A stretch of 64,000 nucleotides of DNA from Amycolatopsis bullii (GCF_014654205.1 NZ_BNAW01000010.1:1-64000); one strand, 5' to 3'. Numbered from the stretch's first letter, positions 48,844 through 59,447 are shown. Numbers and translations are program-made. The notes: generated from the letters alone by a model not told the origin.

Positions 48844-50148
48844 ATGGACGGCGCCCGTCCGGCCCAACCCCGCGCGGGACGGATCCGTGGGGCGCTGAAT
48901 CCTGCTCACTGGACCCTCTGGCGGCAGCGCGGGTCGCTGATCTTCTACTGCTTCCTCGTCGAGCCGGTCGCGCTCGCCGCCACCGTCTGGGCCGCCGTGG
49001 CCGTCCCCGCGCGCGGGTGGGACTTCGCCGTCTTCGCCGTCCTGGCGAGCCTCGGCGTGCTGCAGGCCGAACTGGGCCGCAAGATCGAACGGGTCCGGCG
49101 GCTGGTGTCCGACACCCCGCACATCAACCTGACGTCGGTCTGGACGTTCGCCGGCGTGCTGCTCCTGCCGCCCGCGCTCGTCACCGCGCTGGTCGCCGTC
49201 CTCTACCTGCACCTCGCCACGCGCAGCCTCGCGCGGATCAAGCGCGTTCCGCCGTTCCGGACCACCCTGAACGCGACGCTGGTCGTCATCACCTGCTTCT
49301 CGGCCGAGTTCGTCCTGGGCCGCCTCGGTGTCCCGGACATGTACGCCGCGCTGACGGCGGGCTGGCGCGGCGTCACGGCCATCACGCTGGCCGCGGTGAC
49401 GTACTTCCTGGTCGCGGCGATCACCATCGTGCCGGCGCTGACGATCACCAAGCGCACGGTCAAGGCGTTCTTCGGCGGCCTCGGCGACAACCTCCTCGAG
49501 GTGGCGACGCTCTGCCTGGGCCTGCTCACGGCGTTGACGCTGGCGACGCTGCCCGCGCTCGCCGTGGCGATCGTGCCGCCGTTGCTGGTGCTGCACCGGG
49601 CGGTGCTGATCAAGCAGCTGGAGATCGCCGCGACCACCGACGAGAAGACCGGGCTGTTCAACACGACCGGGTGGCACCTGCTCGCTTCGCGCGAACTCGC
49701 GCGCGCCCAGCGCAGCAGGCACAGCACGTTCGGCGTGCTGATGATCGACCTGGACTACTTCAAGCTGATCAACGACGAACACGGCCACCTCGCGGGCGAC
49801 ACCGTGCTGCGCGCGGTCGCGGCGACGATCAAGAGCGCCGTCCGCGACTACGACTCGGTGGGCCGCTTCGGCGGCGAGGAGTTCGTCGTCCTGCTGCCGG
49901 ACATCGGACCGGCGGCCGTGCTCGCGGTGGCCGAACGCATCCGGTCGGCCATCGAATCGCTGCGGGTCGAGTACGAGGACGGCACCGGCGTCCGCGCGAT
50001 CGACGGCCTCTCCGCCTCCATCGGCGTCGCGACCTACCCGGACGGCGGCACGGCCGTCGACCGGCTGCTGCAGGCCGCCGACAAGGCCCTGTACCGGGCC
50101 AAGGACGCGGGCCGCAATCAGGTCGTCGAAGGCACCGCGTCCGCTTGA
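48844..50148 (+). CDS. Membrane-bound diguanylate cyclase (GGDEF domain)
   Basis: This 434-residue protein starts MDGARPAQPRAGRIRGALNP; a TTG two codons earlier is better spaced from GGGGAG at 48822. Six or more hydrophobic segments (FYCFLVEPVALAATVWAAVA, VWTFAGVLLLPPALVTALVA, GLLTALTLATLPALAVAIVP) fill residues about 40-240. The GGDEF domain spans about 250-430: DEKTGLFNTTGWHLL, GVLMIDLDYFKLINDEHGHL, RDYDSVGRFGGEEFVVLLPD. The active site is GGEEF, and the RxxD inhibitory site (RDYD) is present five residues before it, so product-inhibited c-di-GMP synthesis is expected. It is divergent from the mini-ORF array. Confidence 0.93.
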   Translation: MDGARPAQPRAGRIRGALNPAHWTLWRQRGSLIFYCFLVEPVALAATVWAAVAVPARGWDFAVFAVLASLGVLQAELGRKIERVRRLVSDTPHINLTSVWTFAGVLLLPPALVTALVAVLYLHLATRSLARIKRVPPFRTTLNATLVVITCFSAEFVLGRLGVPDMYAALTAGWRGVTAITLAAVTYFLVAAITIVPALTITKRTVKAFFGGLGDNLLEVATLCLGLLTALTLATLPALAVAIVPPLLVLHRAVLIKQLEIAATTDEKTGLFNTTGWHLLASRELARAQRSRHSTFGVLMIDLDYFKLINDEHGHLAGDTVLRAVAATIKSAVRDYDSVGRFGGEEFVVLLPDIGPAAVLAVAERIRSAIESLRVEYEDGTGVRAIDGLSASIGVATYPDGGTAVDRLLQAADKALYRAKDAGRNQVVEGTASA

Positions 50149-50209
50149 CCCACCCCAAAATCGGCCGCTGACCTGGCGACTTGTCACATTTGCTCGGCTG
50201 AGCTAAATT

Positions 50210-50225
50210 TTGCTCATGCGAGCAA
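50210..50225. promoter_or_regulatory. Candidate TetR operator TTGCTCatgcGAGCAA
   Basis: A perfect 6-4-6 inverted repeat at 50210-50225 covers the ATG (50216) of the TetR gene. A second, related dyad GCTCggctGAGC lies at 50192-50203 with AT-rich flanks. Two similar dyads about 20 bp apart over the start codon suggest autorepression. Confidence 0.6.
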
Positions 50226-50818
50226 GAACGTTCACCGAGTCCGGCAGGCGGGCCCAGATCGTGCGGGCCGCGATCGCCGTGATCGCCGAAGCCGGTTACC
50301 TCAAGGCGTCGTTCAGCCGGATCGCGAAGCACGCGGGCCTGTCGAGCACCGGGATGATCAGCTACCACTTCGCCGGCAAGGACGACCTGCTCGCCGCCTG
50401 CGTCACCGAGATCGAAAAGATCACCGGGGCGTTCATGCAGCCGCGCATCGATGCCGCCGTCGGGCACGTCGCCCAGCTGCGCGCCTACGTCGAGGCGAAC
50501 GTCGAGCTCGTCGGCGAGCACGCCACCGAGGTCCGGGCGCTGATCGACCTGGTCAGGAACGCCGGTTCGCGGAGCGACGCCGTCAGCGGGCGGCTCGCCC
50601 TGTTCGAAGAGCACTTCCGCACCGGGCAGGCGGCCGGCGCCTTCGGCTCCTTCGACGCCCGGACCGCGGCGCTCTCCTTCACCGCCGGCCTCGACGCCGT
50701 CGTCGCCACCGCGGCGGCCGACGTGCCCGAGCCCGCCGAACTCACGCGCATCGGCCGCGAGCTCGCCGACCTGTACGTGCGGGCGACCGCACCCGAAGCC
50801 ACTGGGGAACCCGGATGA
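50216..50818 (+). CDS. TetR/AcrR-family transcriptional regulator
   Basis: This 200-residue protein starts MRARTFTESGRRAQIVRAAI. The helix-turn-helix is LKASFSRIAKHAGLSSTGMISYHFAGKDDL (about residues 30-59), of the type where the recognition helix ends with SYHF. The C-terminal domain is Ala-rich with no obvious ligand motif. It overlaps the downstream membrane-protein gene by 4 bp (ATGA), heading a three-gene operon with that gene and the FAD monooxygenase. Confidence 0.92.
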   Translation: MRARTFTESGRRAQIVRAAIAVIAEAGYLKASFSRIAKHAGLSSTGMISYHFAGKDDLLAACVTEIEKITGAFMQPRIDAAVGHVAQLRAYVEANVELVGEHATEVRALIDLVRNAGSRSDAVSGRLALFEEHFRTGQAAGAFGSFDARTAALSFTAGLDAVVATAAADVPEPAELTRIGRELADLYVRATAPEATGEPG

Positions 50819-51477
50819 TGATCGAGCAGAAGACCCAACCCGATGCCGGCCTGCGCCGGCTCGTGCGCGCCAACGTGCGGAACGTCGTGTTCGAAGTGAT
50901 CGTGCCGATGGCGCTGTTCTACGGCCTGCGCGCCGCCGGGGTGAGCCAGTGGTGGGCGCTGATGGCGGGCGTCCTGGTGGCCGCGCCGTACGTGCTCTGG
51001 ACCATCGCCCGCACCCGCAAGGTCGACCTCGTCGCCCTGGTCACGCTGAGCGTCCTGGTGCTGTCGGTCGTGCTCGGCCTGCTGTCGGACGACCCGCGCA
51101 CGCTGGTGATCCGCGAAGGCTGGACGGCGGCGCTGGGTGGCCTGTTCGGCGCGTGGATGCTGGTGACCGTCTTCCTCGGCCGTCCGGCGCAGCTGACGCT
51201 CGGCCGCACCATCGCCGAGGTCAAGCGCGGCGCCGAAGGGGCGGACGCGTGGGCGGGCCGCTGGGACACCGACGCCCGGTTCCGGCGCGGCCTGCGGATC
51301 AACACGGCCGCGTGGGGTGCGGTGCTGCTGGGCAGCGCGATCGTCCACGTCGTGCTCGTCTACACGCTGCCGATCGACCTCATCGCGCTGGTCACCAACG
51401 TGGCCTGGTTCGGCGCGCTGGCCCTGCTGATCACCTGGCACGTCTGGTACCTGCGCAAGGAAAACCTCGATGCCTGA
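50815..51477 (+). CDS. VC0807-type membrane protein
   Basis: This 220-residue protein starts MMIEQKTQPDAGLRRLVRAN. Five or six hydrophobic segments (NVVFEVIVPMALFYGLRAAG, WWALMAGVLVAAPYVLWTIA, VDLVALVTLSVLVLSVVLGL, INTAAWGAVLLGSAIVHVVL and others) are typical of the VC0807/DUF3159-like family of unknown function. It is co-translated with the TetR gene and overlaps the monooxygenase start by 8 bp. It is possibly involved in transport of the compound the monooxygenase acts on. Confidence 0.8.
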   Translation: MMIEQKTQPDAGLRRLVRANVRNVVFEVIVPMALFYGLRAAGVSQWWALMAGVLVAAPYVLWTIARTRKVDLVALVTLSVLVLSVVLGLLSDDPRTLVIREGWTAALGGLFGAWMLVTVFLGRPAQLTLGRTIAEVKRGAEGADAWAGRWDTDARFRRGLRINTAAWGAVLLGSAIVHVVLVYTLPIDLIALVTNVAWFGALALLITWHVWYLRKENLDA

Positions 51478-52801
51478 CGTCCTGGTCGCGGGCGCGGGCC
51501 CGACCGGCCTGCTGACCGCGTTCGAGCTGGAACGCGCCGGCGTCGACGTCCTGGTTCTCGAGCGCGACGCCGAGCCCACCACGCAGTCGAAGGCGCTCGG
51601 CCTGCAGCCCCGCTCGGTCGAGGTGCTCGCCGACCGCGGCCTGCTCGCCGCGATCGAGCCGCACGTGCGGGCGAAGCTGCCCGCCGGGCACTTCTCCGGC
51701 GTCCCGATCGACTACACCGACCTGCCGACGTCCTTCCCGTACCAGCTCGGCGTGGAACAGGCCCACGTCGCCGCGGCGATCGAAGCGCGGCTGCGCACGC
51801 CGGTGCTGCGCGACGCGGCCGTCACCGCGGTGGCGCAGGACGACGAAGGCGTCACGGTCACCGCGGGCGGCCGCGAACACCGGGCCGGCTGGCTGGTCGC
51901 CGCCGACGGCGGGCACAGCACGGTCCGGACGCTGCTGGGCGCGGCGTTCCCCGGCCGCCCGGCGCGGATCTCGCTGGTCGTCGCGGACCTCACCCTGGCC
52001 GCCAAGCCGGCCGGACTGGCGGAGGACTGGCAGCTGCCGTCGTCGGGGTCGGGGTACCTGCTGCCGCTGTCCGGCGGCCGCTACCGCACGATCGTCTTCG
52101 GCGAGGAACAGCAGCAGCTCGACCGCGACGCCCCGGTCACCGCCGGCGAAGTGCAGCGCGCGCTGACCGCCGCGCACGGACCCGGGATCGTCGTGGGCGA
52201 AGTGCTGTGGGCGTCCCGTTTCGGCGACGCGTCCCGGATGCTGGAGCAGTACCGCCACGGCCGGGTGCTGTTCGCCGGCGACGCCGCGCACGTCCACCTC
52301 CCGGTCGGCGGCCAGGGGCTCAACCTGGGCCTGCAGGACGCGGTGAACCTGGGCTGGAAGCTGGCCGCGACGGTCCGCCGCACCGCGCCGGCCGGGCTGC
52401 TCGACACCTACCACGACGAGCGCCACCCGGTCGCGGCCCGCGTGCTGGTCAGCACTCGGGCCCAGGCGGTCCTCGGCGTCCCCGACCCGGACGCGGCGGC
52501 CGTCCGGGCGGTGTTCACGGAGCTGCTGGCCGTCCCCGAGGCGCGCCGGGCGGTGGCCGCGGAGCTGTCGGGCCTCGGGGTGACGTACCCGGGGATCACC
52601 GGCCGCGCGACCGACGTCCCGGCCAGCCCGGACGGCCGCGCGGTCCTGGTCGGCGCGACCGTGCCGGCGGGGTGGACCGGACGGGTCGAGGGCCGCGAGG
52701 GGGCGGCACCTCGGCTCGTCCGGCCCGACGGGTACGTCGCGTGGGACGGCGGACCGGGCCTGGACGAGGCGCTCCACCGCTGGTTCGGAGCGCCCGCCTA
52801 G
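51470..52801 (+). CDS. FAD-dependent aromatic monooxygenase (PHBH/RebC-like class A)
   Basis: This 443-residue protein has the N-terminal FAD motif DVLVAGAGPTGLLTAFELER, the DG motif region GWLVAADGGHSTVRTLLGAA, and the GD motif LFAGDAAHVHLPVGGQGLNL plus GLQDAVNLGWKLAA. This is the pattern of flavoprotein hydroxylases acting on aromatic polyketides or rifamycin-like substrates (Rox-type). Such genes near a TetR repressor can act in antibiotic modification; the substrate is not readable. It is the last gene of the TetR-membrane protein-monooxygenase operon and converges on glnD 14 bp away. Confidence 0.92.
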   Translation: MPDVLVAGAGPTGLLTAFELERAGVDVLVLERDAEPTTQSKALGLQPRSVEVLADRGLLAAIEPHVRAKLPAGHFSGVPIDYTDLPTSFPYQLGVEQAHVAAAIEARLRTPVLRDAAVTAVAQDDEGVTVTAGGREHRAGWLVAADGGHSTVRTLLGAAFPGRPARISLVVADLTLAAKPAGLAEDWQLPSSGSGYLLPLSGGRYRTIVFGEEQQQLDRDAPVTAGEVQRALTAAHGPGIVVGEVLWASRFGDASRMLEQYRHGRVLFAGDAAHVHLPVGGQGLNLGLQDAVNLGWKLAATVRRTAPAGLLDTYHDERHPVAARVLVSTRAQAVLGVPDPDAAAVRAVFTELLAVPEARRAVAAELSGLGVTYPGITGRATDVPASPDGRAVLVGATVPAGWTGRVEGREGAAPRLVRPDGYVAWDGGPGLDEALHRWFGAPA

Positions 52802-52815
52802 AACCCGCGGGCCGG

Positions 52816-55131
52816 TCAGGAAGCCGCGGCGAGGACGGCCTGTTCCACCTCGCGGCGCCACCCCGGTTCGATGCGGCCGCTGCGGGGGGTCACCGCGAAG
52901 GAGTCCACCACCGCGCCGCCCAGGGTCGACGCCTTGGCCCAGCGGACCTCCGCGTCGCACCGGCGCAGCGCGCCCGCCACCCGGAACAGCAGGCCGATCC
53001 GGTCGGCCGCGCGCAGTTCCAGGACCACCGTGTCCGGGCCCGTCGTCTCGTCGTCGAACCACAGCACCTTCGGCGCGACCGGGGCCTCGGCCGGTGAGCC
53101 GTAGTCGCGCTCCTTCGCCGCCAAGCGCTGCGTGAGCGGCAACGTGCCCGCCACCGCGCGGGCGAACTGCTCGCGCAGCAGCGTCGCGTCCGGCAGGGAA
53201 CCGAACTTCGGCGACGCCGTGAACACCCCCGCGCGGCCACCGTCGTGGCCGCGCAGGACCGCCGAGTGGACCTCCAGGGAGTTCAGCGCCAGCACGCCCG
53301 CCGCCGGGGCCAGCAGCTCCGCCCGGGCCGGGACCGCCAGCAGGACCGTGACCACCTTGCCGTGCGAGCTGATCCGGATCTCGCCCGTGCCCGAGGCCAC
53401 CGCCGAAGCGACGAGCTCGCGTTGTTCGTCGTCCATCGGCGAAGGGGCGGTGAACCCCTTGCCGTGCAGCACTTCCTCGCAGCCCGACACGAGCTCCGCC
53501 AGCAGGCGGGCCTTCCAGTCCGTCCACACGCCCGGGCCGGTGGCCAGGGAGTCGGCCCGGGTCAGCGCGTGCAGCAGCTCGACCAGGACGATGTCGCTGT
53601 CCAGGGTCTTCACCACCCGGGCCACCGTGGCCGGTTCGCCGATGTCGCGCCGCGTGGCCGTGTGCGGCAGCAGGAGGTGGTGGCGGACCATCGCCGACAC
53701 CGTGGCCGCGTCGGCGGCCGAAAGCCCGAGCCGGGTCGCGACCTGGGCGGAGATCTTGGCGCCCAGCTCCGAGTGGTCGGCGTCGCGGCCCTTGCCGATG
53801 TCGTGCAGCAGCGCGCCGATCAGCAGCAGGTCCGGCCGCGACACCGTCGTGGTCAGCTTCGCCGCTTCGACGCAGGTGCGGATCAGGTGCCGGTCGACCG
53901 TCCACTGGTGCACCGGCGAGCGCGGCGGCAGGTCGCGGACCGCGCCCCACTCCGGGAACAGCCGGGACCACAGGCCGGTCCGGTCCAGGGACTCGACCGC
54001 GTCGACCAGGCCCTCCCCCGCGCCCAGCAGCTCGACCAGCGCGTTCAACGCCTCGGCCGGCCAGGGCGCGCGCAGCTCCGGCGCCGATTCGGCGAGTGCC
54101 TTGAGCGTGCCGAGCGCGATCGGCTTGCCCGTGCGCGCCGACGCCGCCGCGACCCGCAGCAGCAGCGCCGGGTCCTTGGCCGGGACGGCGTCCCGGGCCA
54201 GGGCGACCTCGTTGCCGTGCAGCACCACGTTTTCCGCGAGCGGTGTCCGCGAAGGACGCCGCCCGAACCGTGACCGAGGCGGCTCCACAGTGGACCGCAG
54301 GGCCACGTCCAGCGTGTACGCGATCGTGCGGCCCGCCCCGGAAAGCTTGCGGGCCAACGTGAACCGGTCGCCGAAGCCGAGCTCGGCGGCGACCAGCTCC
54401 GCTTCCGGCGCGGACAGGACGTCCCGTTCGCGCCGGATCTCGCGACGCAGCTCCGTGCGGACGTCGAGGAGGAGTCCCTTCGCTTCCAGGAGTTCCTCGC
54501 CCGGACGCGCGGTGAGCTGCGCCGCGGCGAGGGCTTCCAGGACGGCGAAGTCCCGCAGCCCGCCACGGCCGTGCTTGAGGTCCGGTTCGGCGGACTGCGC
54601 GATTTCGCCGCTGCGGGCCCAGCGCTGCCGGACCGACGCCGTCATGTCCGGGATCTGCTTGCGCGCGGTGCGCCGCCACTGATCCCGCGCCGCGGAAACC
54701 AGGCGGCCACTCAGTTCGGCGTCCCCGGCGAGGTGCCGGGCGTCGAGCAGGCCCATCGCCACACGCAGGTCCTCCGAAGCGACCTTCAGCGCTTCACCCG
54801 GCGTGCGGACCGAGTGGTCGAGCCCGATCTTCGCGTCCCACAAGGGATACCAGAGCGCGTCCGCGATCTCGCCGACGCCGCTGTTGCCGTTGTGCACCAG
54901 CAGCAGGTCGAGATCGGAGAACGGCACCAGTTCCCGCCGGCCGAGCCCGCCCACGGCGACCAGCGCGACACCCGGTTCCGCGGTGTCGACGCCGGCTGCC
55001 GAGGCTCCCCTGCCCAGCCAGAACTCGTAGAGGTCGACCAGGGCCGCCCGCAGTGCGGACGCCCCCAGCCTCCCGTGCCTGCCCTCGAGCAGTCGCTCGG
55101 TGGCCTTGACCAGTTCGCCCCCGTCGGCCAT
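52816..55131 (-). CDS. glnD: [Protein-PII] nucleotidyltransferase GlnD
   Basis: This 771-residue protein has a nucleotidyltransferase domain (VAVGGLGRRELVPFSDLDLL, about residues 58-77), a helical region and an HD domain (LLIGALLHDIGKGRDADHSE, SAMVRHHLLLPHTATRRD). Two C-terminal ACT domains follow (VTVLLAVPARAELLAPAAGV; VVLELRAADRIGLLFRVAGA). In actinobacteria it adenylylates rather than uridylylates PII at Tyr51 and removes the group, coupling nitrogen status to GlnB and AmtB. It is the third gene of amtB-glnB-glnD, 10 bp after glnB. Confidence 0.96.
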   Translation of the reverse strand: MADGGELVKATERLLEGRHGRLGASALRAALVDLYEFWLGRGASAAGVDTAEPGVALVAVGGLGRRELVPFSDLDLLLVHNGNSGVGEIADALWYPLWDAKIGLDHSVRTPGEALKVASEDLRVAMGLLDARHLAGDAELSGRLVSAARDQWRRTARKQIPDMTASVRQRWARSGEIAQSAEPDLKHGRGGLRDFAVLEALAAAQLTARPGEELLEAKGLLLDVRTELRREIRRERDVLSAPEAELVAAELGFGDRFTLARKLSGAGRTIAYTLDVALRSTVEPPRSRFGRRPSRTPLAENVVLHGNEVALARDAVPAKDPALLLRVAAASARTGKPIALGTLKALAESAPELRAPWPAEALNALVELLGAGEGLVDAVESLDRTGLWSRLFPEWGAVRDLPPRSPVHQWTVDRHLIRTCVEAAKLTTTVSRPDLLLIGALLHDIGKGRDADHSELGAKISAQVATRLGLSAADAATVSAMVRHHLLLPHTATRRDIGEPATVARVVKTLDSDIVLVELLHALTRADSLATGPGVWTDWKARLLAELVSGCEEVLHGKGFTAPSPMDDEQRELVASAVASGTGEIRISSHGKVVTVLLAVPARAELLAPAAGVLALNSLEVHSAVLRGHDGGRAGVFTASPKFGSLPDATLLREQFARAVAGTLPLTQRLAAKERDYGSPAEAPVAPKVLWFDDETTGPDTVVLELRAADRIGLLFRVAGALRRCDAEVRWAKASTLGGAVVDSFAVTPRSGRIEPGWRREVEQAVLAAAS

Positions 55132-55141
55132 TCCCGTGGCC

Positions 55142-56865
<1,724 letters not shown>

Positions 56866-56970
56866 AATCGTCCTCCCGTGCCCTGGGTTCGTGCGTTGGC
56901 AGTTTTGGCGCGCGGTGTTTCACCAGGCGGCTTGCGAGGTTTCGCCCGCGTGAACTGTCCGCGCCCGGTT

Positions 56971-56986
56971 GTTACGGCCAGGTTTC
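56971..56986 (-). promoter_or_regulatory. Candidate GlnR half-site upstream of amtB
   Basis: GTTAC-6-GTTTC (56971-56986; minus strand GAAAC-6-GTAAC) matches two of the four elements of the actinobacterial GlnR box (GTnAC-n6-GAAAC, repeated). The other two positions do not match. It lies 106-121 bp upstream of the amtB start. Control by GlnR is expected for this operon in relatives, but the site is imperfect. Confidence 0.45.
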
Positions 56987-57039
56987 CCAGTACCCCTCCT
57001 GGAGTGTCCGGTTGCGAAACGTCGTGGTCGAATATCCCC

Positions 57040-57891
57040 ATGACACCGGCCGACCACGGGAATGACCCACTGCCACCCCCGGTCGTCGCGGCCCTGCGGT
57101 GTTCGGTGTGCGGTGACCCGATCGGCGCAGCGGAACGCACCCTGCGTTGCGGGAACCGCCACTCTTTCGATCTAGCTCGCCAGGGTTACGTGAACCTGTT
57201 GCACGCGCGAATCCCGGCCGGGACGGCGGACACCGCGCCGATGGTCGCGGCCCGCGCGGACTTCCTCGCGTCGGGCGCCTACGAGCCACTGGCCGACGAG
57301 CTCGCCCGCGTCTGCGCGGGAGCCGGCGGCCTCGTCGTCGACGCCGGTGCGGGCACCGGGTACTACCTCGCCCGCGTGCTGGAGACGTCGGAGGCGTTCG
57401 GCCTCGCGCTGGACGTCTCGGCGGTCGCGCTGCGGCGGGCGGCGCGGGCCCACCCGCGGCTGGGCGCGGCGGTGTGGAACCTGTGGGAGCCGTGGCCGGT
57501 CGGCGACGGCGTCGCGTCGGTCGTGCTGAACGTCTTCGCGCCGCGCAACGGGCCGGAGTTCCACCGCGTGCTGCGGCCCGATGGCCTCCTGGTCGTCGCG
57601 GCGCCGGCCCCCGACCACCTCCGCGAGCTGGGCGACCTGGTGCTGGCCGTCGACGAGCGCAAGGACGAACGCCTGGACGCCACCCTCGGCGAGTACTTCA
57701 CGCGCTCGGAGCGCACGGAGGTCCGCCGCGAGGTGGAGCTGACGCCGCGGCAGGTGCGCCAGGCCGTCGAGATGGGGCCGGCGGGGTTCCACCTGGACCG
57801 GGACGGCCGCCGGGAGCGCCTGGACGCGCTGAGCGAGTCCCAGGTCGTCACGGTGTCGTTCACGGTCTCCTCGTACCGGAGGAAGGAGTGA
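57040..57891 (+). CDS. RlmA-family 23S rRNA guanine-N1 methyltransferase-like protein
   Basis: This 283-residue protein has an N-terminal zinc-binding segment, RCSVCGDPIGAAERTLRCGN plus RHSF (C-x2-C, C-x3-H), at about residues 20-43. The SAM fold follows: VVDAGAGTGYYLARVLE (motif I), GLALDVSAVALRRAA, VVLNVFAPRNGPEFHRVLRP. This is the RlmA(I)/RlmA(II) layout (G745/G748 of 23S rRNA, the TlrB tylosin-resistance relative). GTGA overlap couples it to the FhuF-like gene. Confidence 0.88.
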   Translation: MTPADHGNDPLPPPVVAALRCSVCGDPIGAAERTLRCGNRHSFDLARQGYVNLLHARIPAGTADTAPMVAARADFLASGAYEPLADELARVCAGAGGLVVDAGAGTGYYLARVLETSEAFGLALDVSAVALRRAARAHPRLGAAVWNLWEPWPVGDGVASVVLNVFAPRNGPEFHRVLRPDGLLVVAAPAPDHLRELGDLVLAVDERKDERLDATLGEYFTRSERTEVRREVELTPRQVRQAVEMGPAGFHLDRDGRRERLDALSESQVVTVSFTVSSYRRKE

Positions 57892-58514
57892 AGCCGGACT
57901 GGACCGTGTCCGCGTCCCGGCTCGCGGACGCCGACTGGGTGCGGGCCCGCATCGGCGGCGCCGCGAAGCTGTACGGCTGCGCGCGGCCGGAGGTGCTGGG
58001 CACGATCTGGTGGTACTCGCTGTCGTCGGTCCTCGTGGCCCCCGCGGTGGAGGGCCTGGTGGCCGGGACGCCGGTCGATCCGTCGCTGGAGGCGATGGAA
58101 CTCGACCTCGTCGCCGACGGACGGTTCCTGGGCGCCCGGTCCACCCGGGCGCTCGAGGGCGGCCTCCCCGAACTGGGTGCCGCGCTCACCGGCGCCCTCG
58201 GCACCGCGATCAGCACCATCGCCGAGGTCAGCGGGGCCCGGGAGCGGGCACTCGGCGCGATCGCCACCGACTCCCTCGGCAACCGGCTGCTGTGGACGCC
58301 CGATCCGGAGCGCGCGATGACCCTCGCCGAGCCGCTGGTCGCCGCGATCGGCCTGGACCTGCCGAAGCCACGCTTCGTGCGCGTCGGCCGCACCCCCGCC
58401 GTACGGCGTGCTTCGTGCTGCCTGATCTACGAAGTCGGCAACCCGAAGTGCGTCAGCTGCCCGCGTCAGACGCCGTCAGAGCGCGAAGCCCGCCTTCGCG
58501 CGGCCCTGGGTTAG
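57888..58514 (+). CDS. FhuF-like [2Fe-2S] protein
   Basis: This 208-residue protein begins at GTG 57888, overlapping the stop of the methyltransferase. The C-terminal cluster motif RRASCCLIYEVGNPKCVSCP (CC-x10-C-x2-C) is that of the FhuF ferric-siderophore reductase family. No membrane segment is present. FhuF reduces ferric iron bound to siderophores in the cytoplasm; no siderophore genes are nearby, so the electron acceptor is uncertain. It overlaps the convergent ECF sigma gene by 4 bp. Confidence 0.85.
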   Translation: MKPDWTVSASRLADADWVRARIGGAAKLYGCARPEVLGTIWWYSLSSVLVAPAVEGLVAGTPVDPSLEAMELDLVADGRFLGARSTRALEGGLPELGAALTGALGTAISTIAEVSGARERALGAIATDSLGNRLLWTPDPERAMTLAEPLVAAIGLDLPKPRFVRVGRTPAVRRASCCLIYEVGNPKCVSCPRQTPSEREARLRAALG

Positions 58515-59365
58515 AGCACCGCCAGCTCCAGCTCGCGCAGCCGCTCCGGGTCGGCGATGACGTCGATGCCGGTGATGCGGTCGCCGTCGACCCGGAACGC
58601 CAGGACCACCGCCAACCGGCCCTCGCGCACCATGAGCAGGCCGGGGGCGCCGTCGACCAAAGCGAGTTCGCTCGCGCGGGCCCGCTCGGACGCCAGGATC
58701 GCGCCGCGGCGCACGCTCTCGACACCCCGCAGCTCGATCGGCGCCGGGCTCGGGCCGACGAACCGGTCGGCGTGCAGCACCACGTCCGGGTCGAGCAGCG
58801 CGAGCAACGCTTCGAAGTCGCCGCCGCGGGAGGCCGCCAGGAACGCTTCGACGACCTTGCGCCGCCGGGGCAGGTCCGCGTCCGCCGGGGTCCCGCCCCG
58901 CACCCGGCGGCGGGCCCGGCTCGCCAGCTGCCGGGTGGCGGCCGGGGTCTTGCCGATCACCGGCGCGATCTCGTCGAAGGGCACGGCGAACATGTCGTGC
59001 AGCACGAAAGCGACGCGCTCGGCCGGGCCCAGCGCGTCGAGGACCACCAGCAGCGCCAGCCCGACGGTGTCGGCCAGCTCCGCCTCCTGCCCGGGGTCGC
59101 GGCGGTCGTCGTCCGGCTCGGGCTGCCCGTCGAGGGGTTCTTCGCGGTGGTTGCGGCGCGTGCGCAGCAGGGACAGGCAGATCCGGGCGACCACGGTGGT
59201 CAGCCACGCGGGAATGTTGTCGATCTCGCCGGCGTCGGTCCGGTGGAACCGCAGCCAGGCCTCTTGGACGGCATCGTCGGCTTCGGCGGCCGAGCCCAGC
59301 ATCCGGTAGGCGACCGCCCGCAGCCGCGGCCGCTCCTGCTCGAACCGCTCGGTCAGCGCGTCCAC
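58511..59365 (-). CDS. ECF sigma factor with C-terminal SnoaL-like domain (SigJ/ECF41 type)
   Basis: This 284-residue protein starts MDALTERFEQERPRLRAVAY. Region 2 is MLGSAAEADDAVQEAWLRFHR, and region 4 is LGPAERVAFVLHDMFAVPFD plus EIAPVIGKTPAATRQLASRA. The fused C-terminal domain (FLAASRGGDFEALLALLDPD, VVLAFRVDGDRITGIDVIAD) is SnoaL/NTF2-like and in this family inhibits or tunes the sigma core in place of an anti-sigma factor. The usual partner, a carboxymuconolactone decarboxylase or oxidoreductase gene, is not adjacent. Confidence 0.92.
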   Translation of the reverse strand: MDALTERFEQERPRLRAVAYRMLGSAAEADDAVQEAWLRFHRTDAGEIDNIPAWLTTVVARICLSLLRTRRNHREEPLDGQPEPDDDRRDPGQEAELADTVGLALLVVLDALGPAERVAFVLHDMFAVPFDEIAPVIGKTPAATRQLASRARRRVRGGTPADADLPRRRKVVEAFLAASRGGDFEALLALLDPDVVLHADRFVGPSPAPIELRGVESVRRGAILASERARASELALVDGAPGLLMVREGRLAVVLAFRVDGDRITGIDVIADPERLRELELAVL

Positions 59366-59447
59366 TGTGTCCTGATCCTTCCGCCGTGCCTCGTAGCAGT
59401 AGACCCCGCGGCGACGGCCGATGTGACCGGAATGGACGTGATCCGCG

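Noticed and set aside
51470..52801. Rifamycin or tetracycline resistance monooxygenase
   Set aside because: Class A flavin monooxygenase motifs are clear, but nothing in the sequence fixes the substrate.
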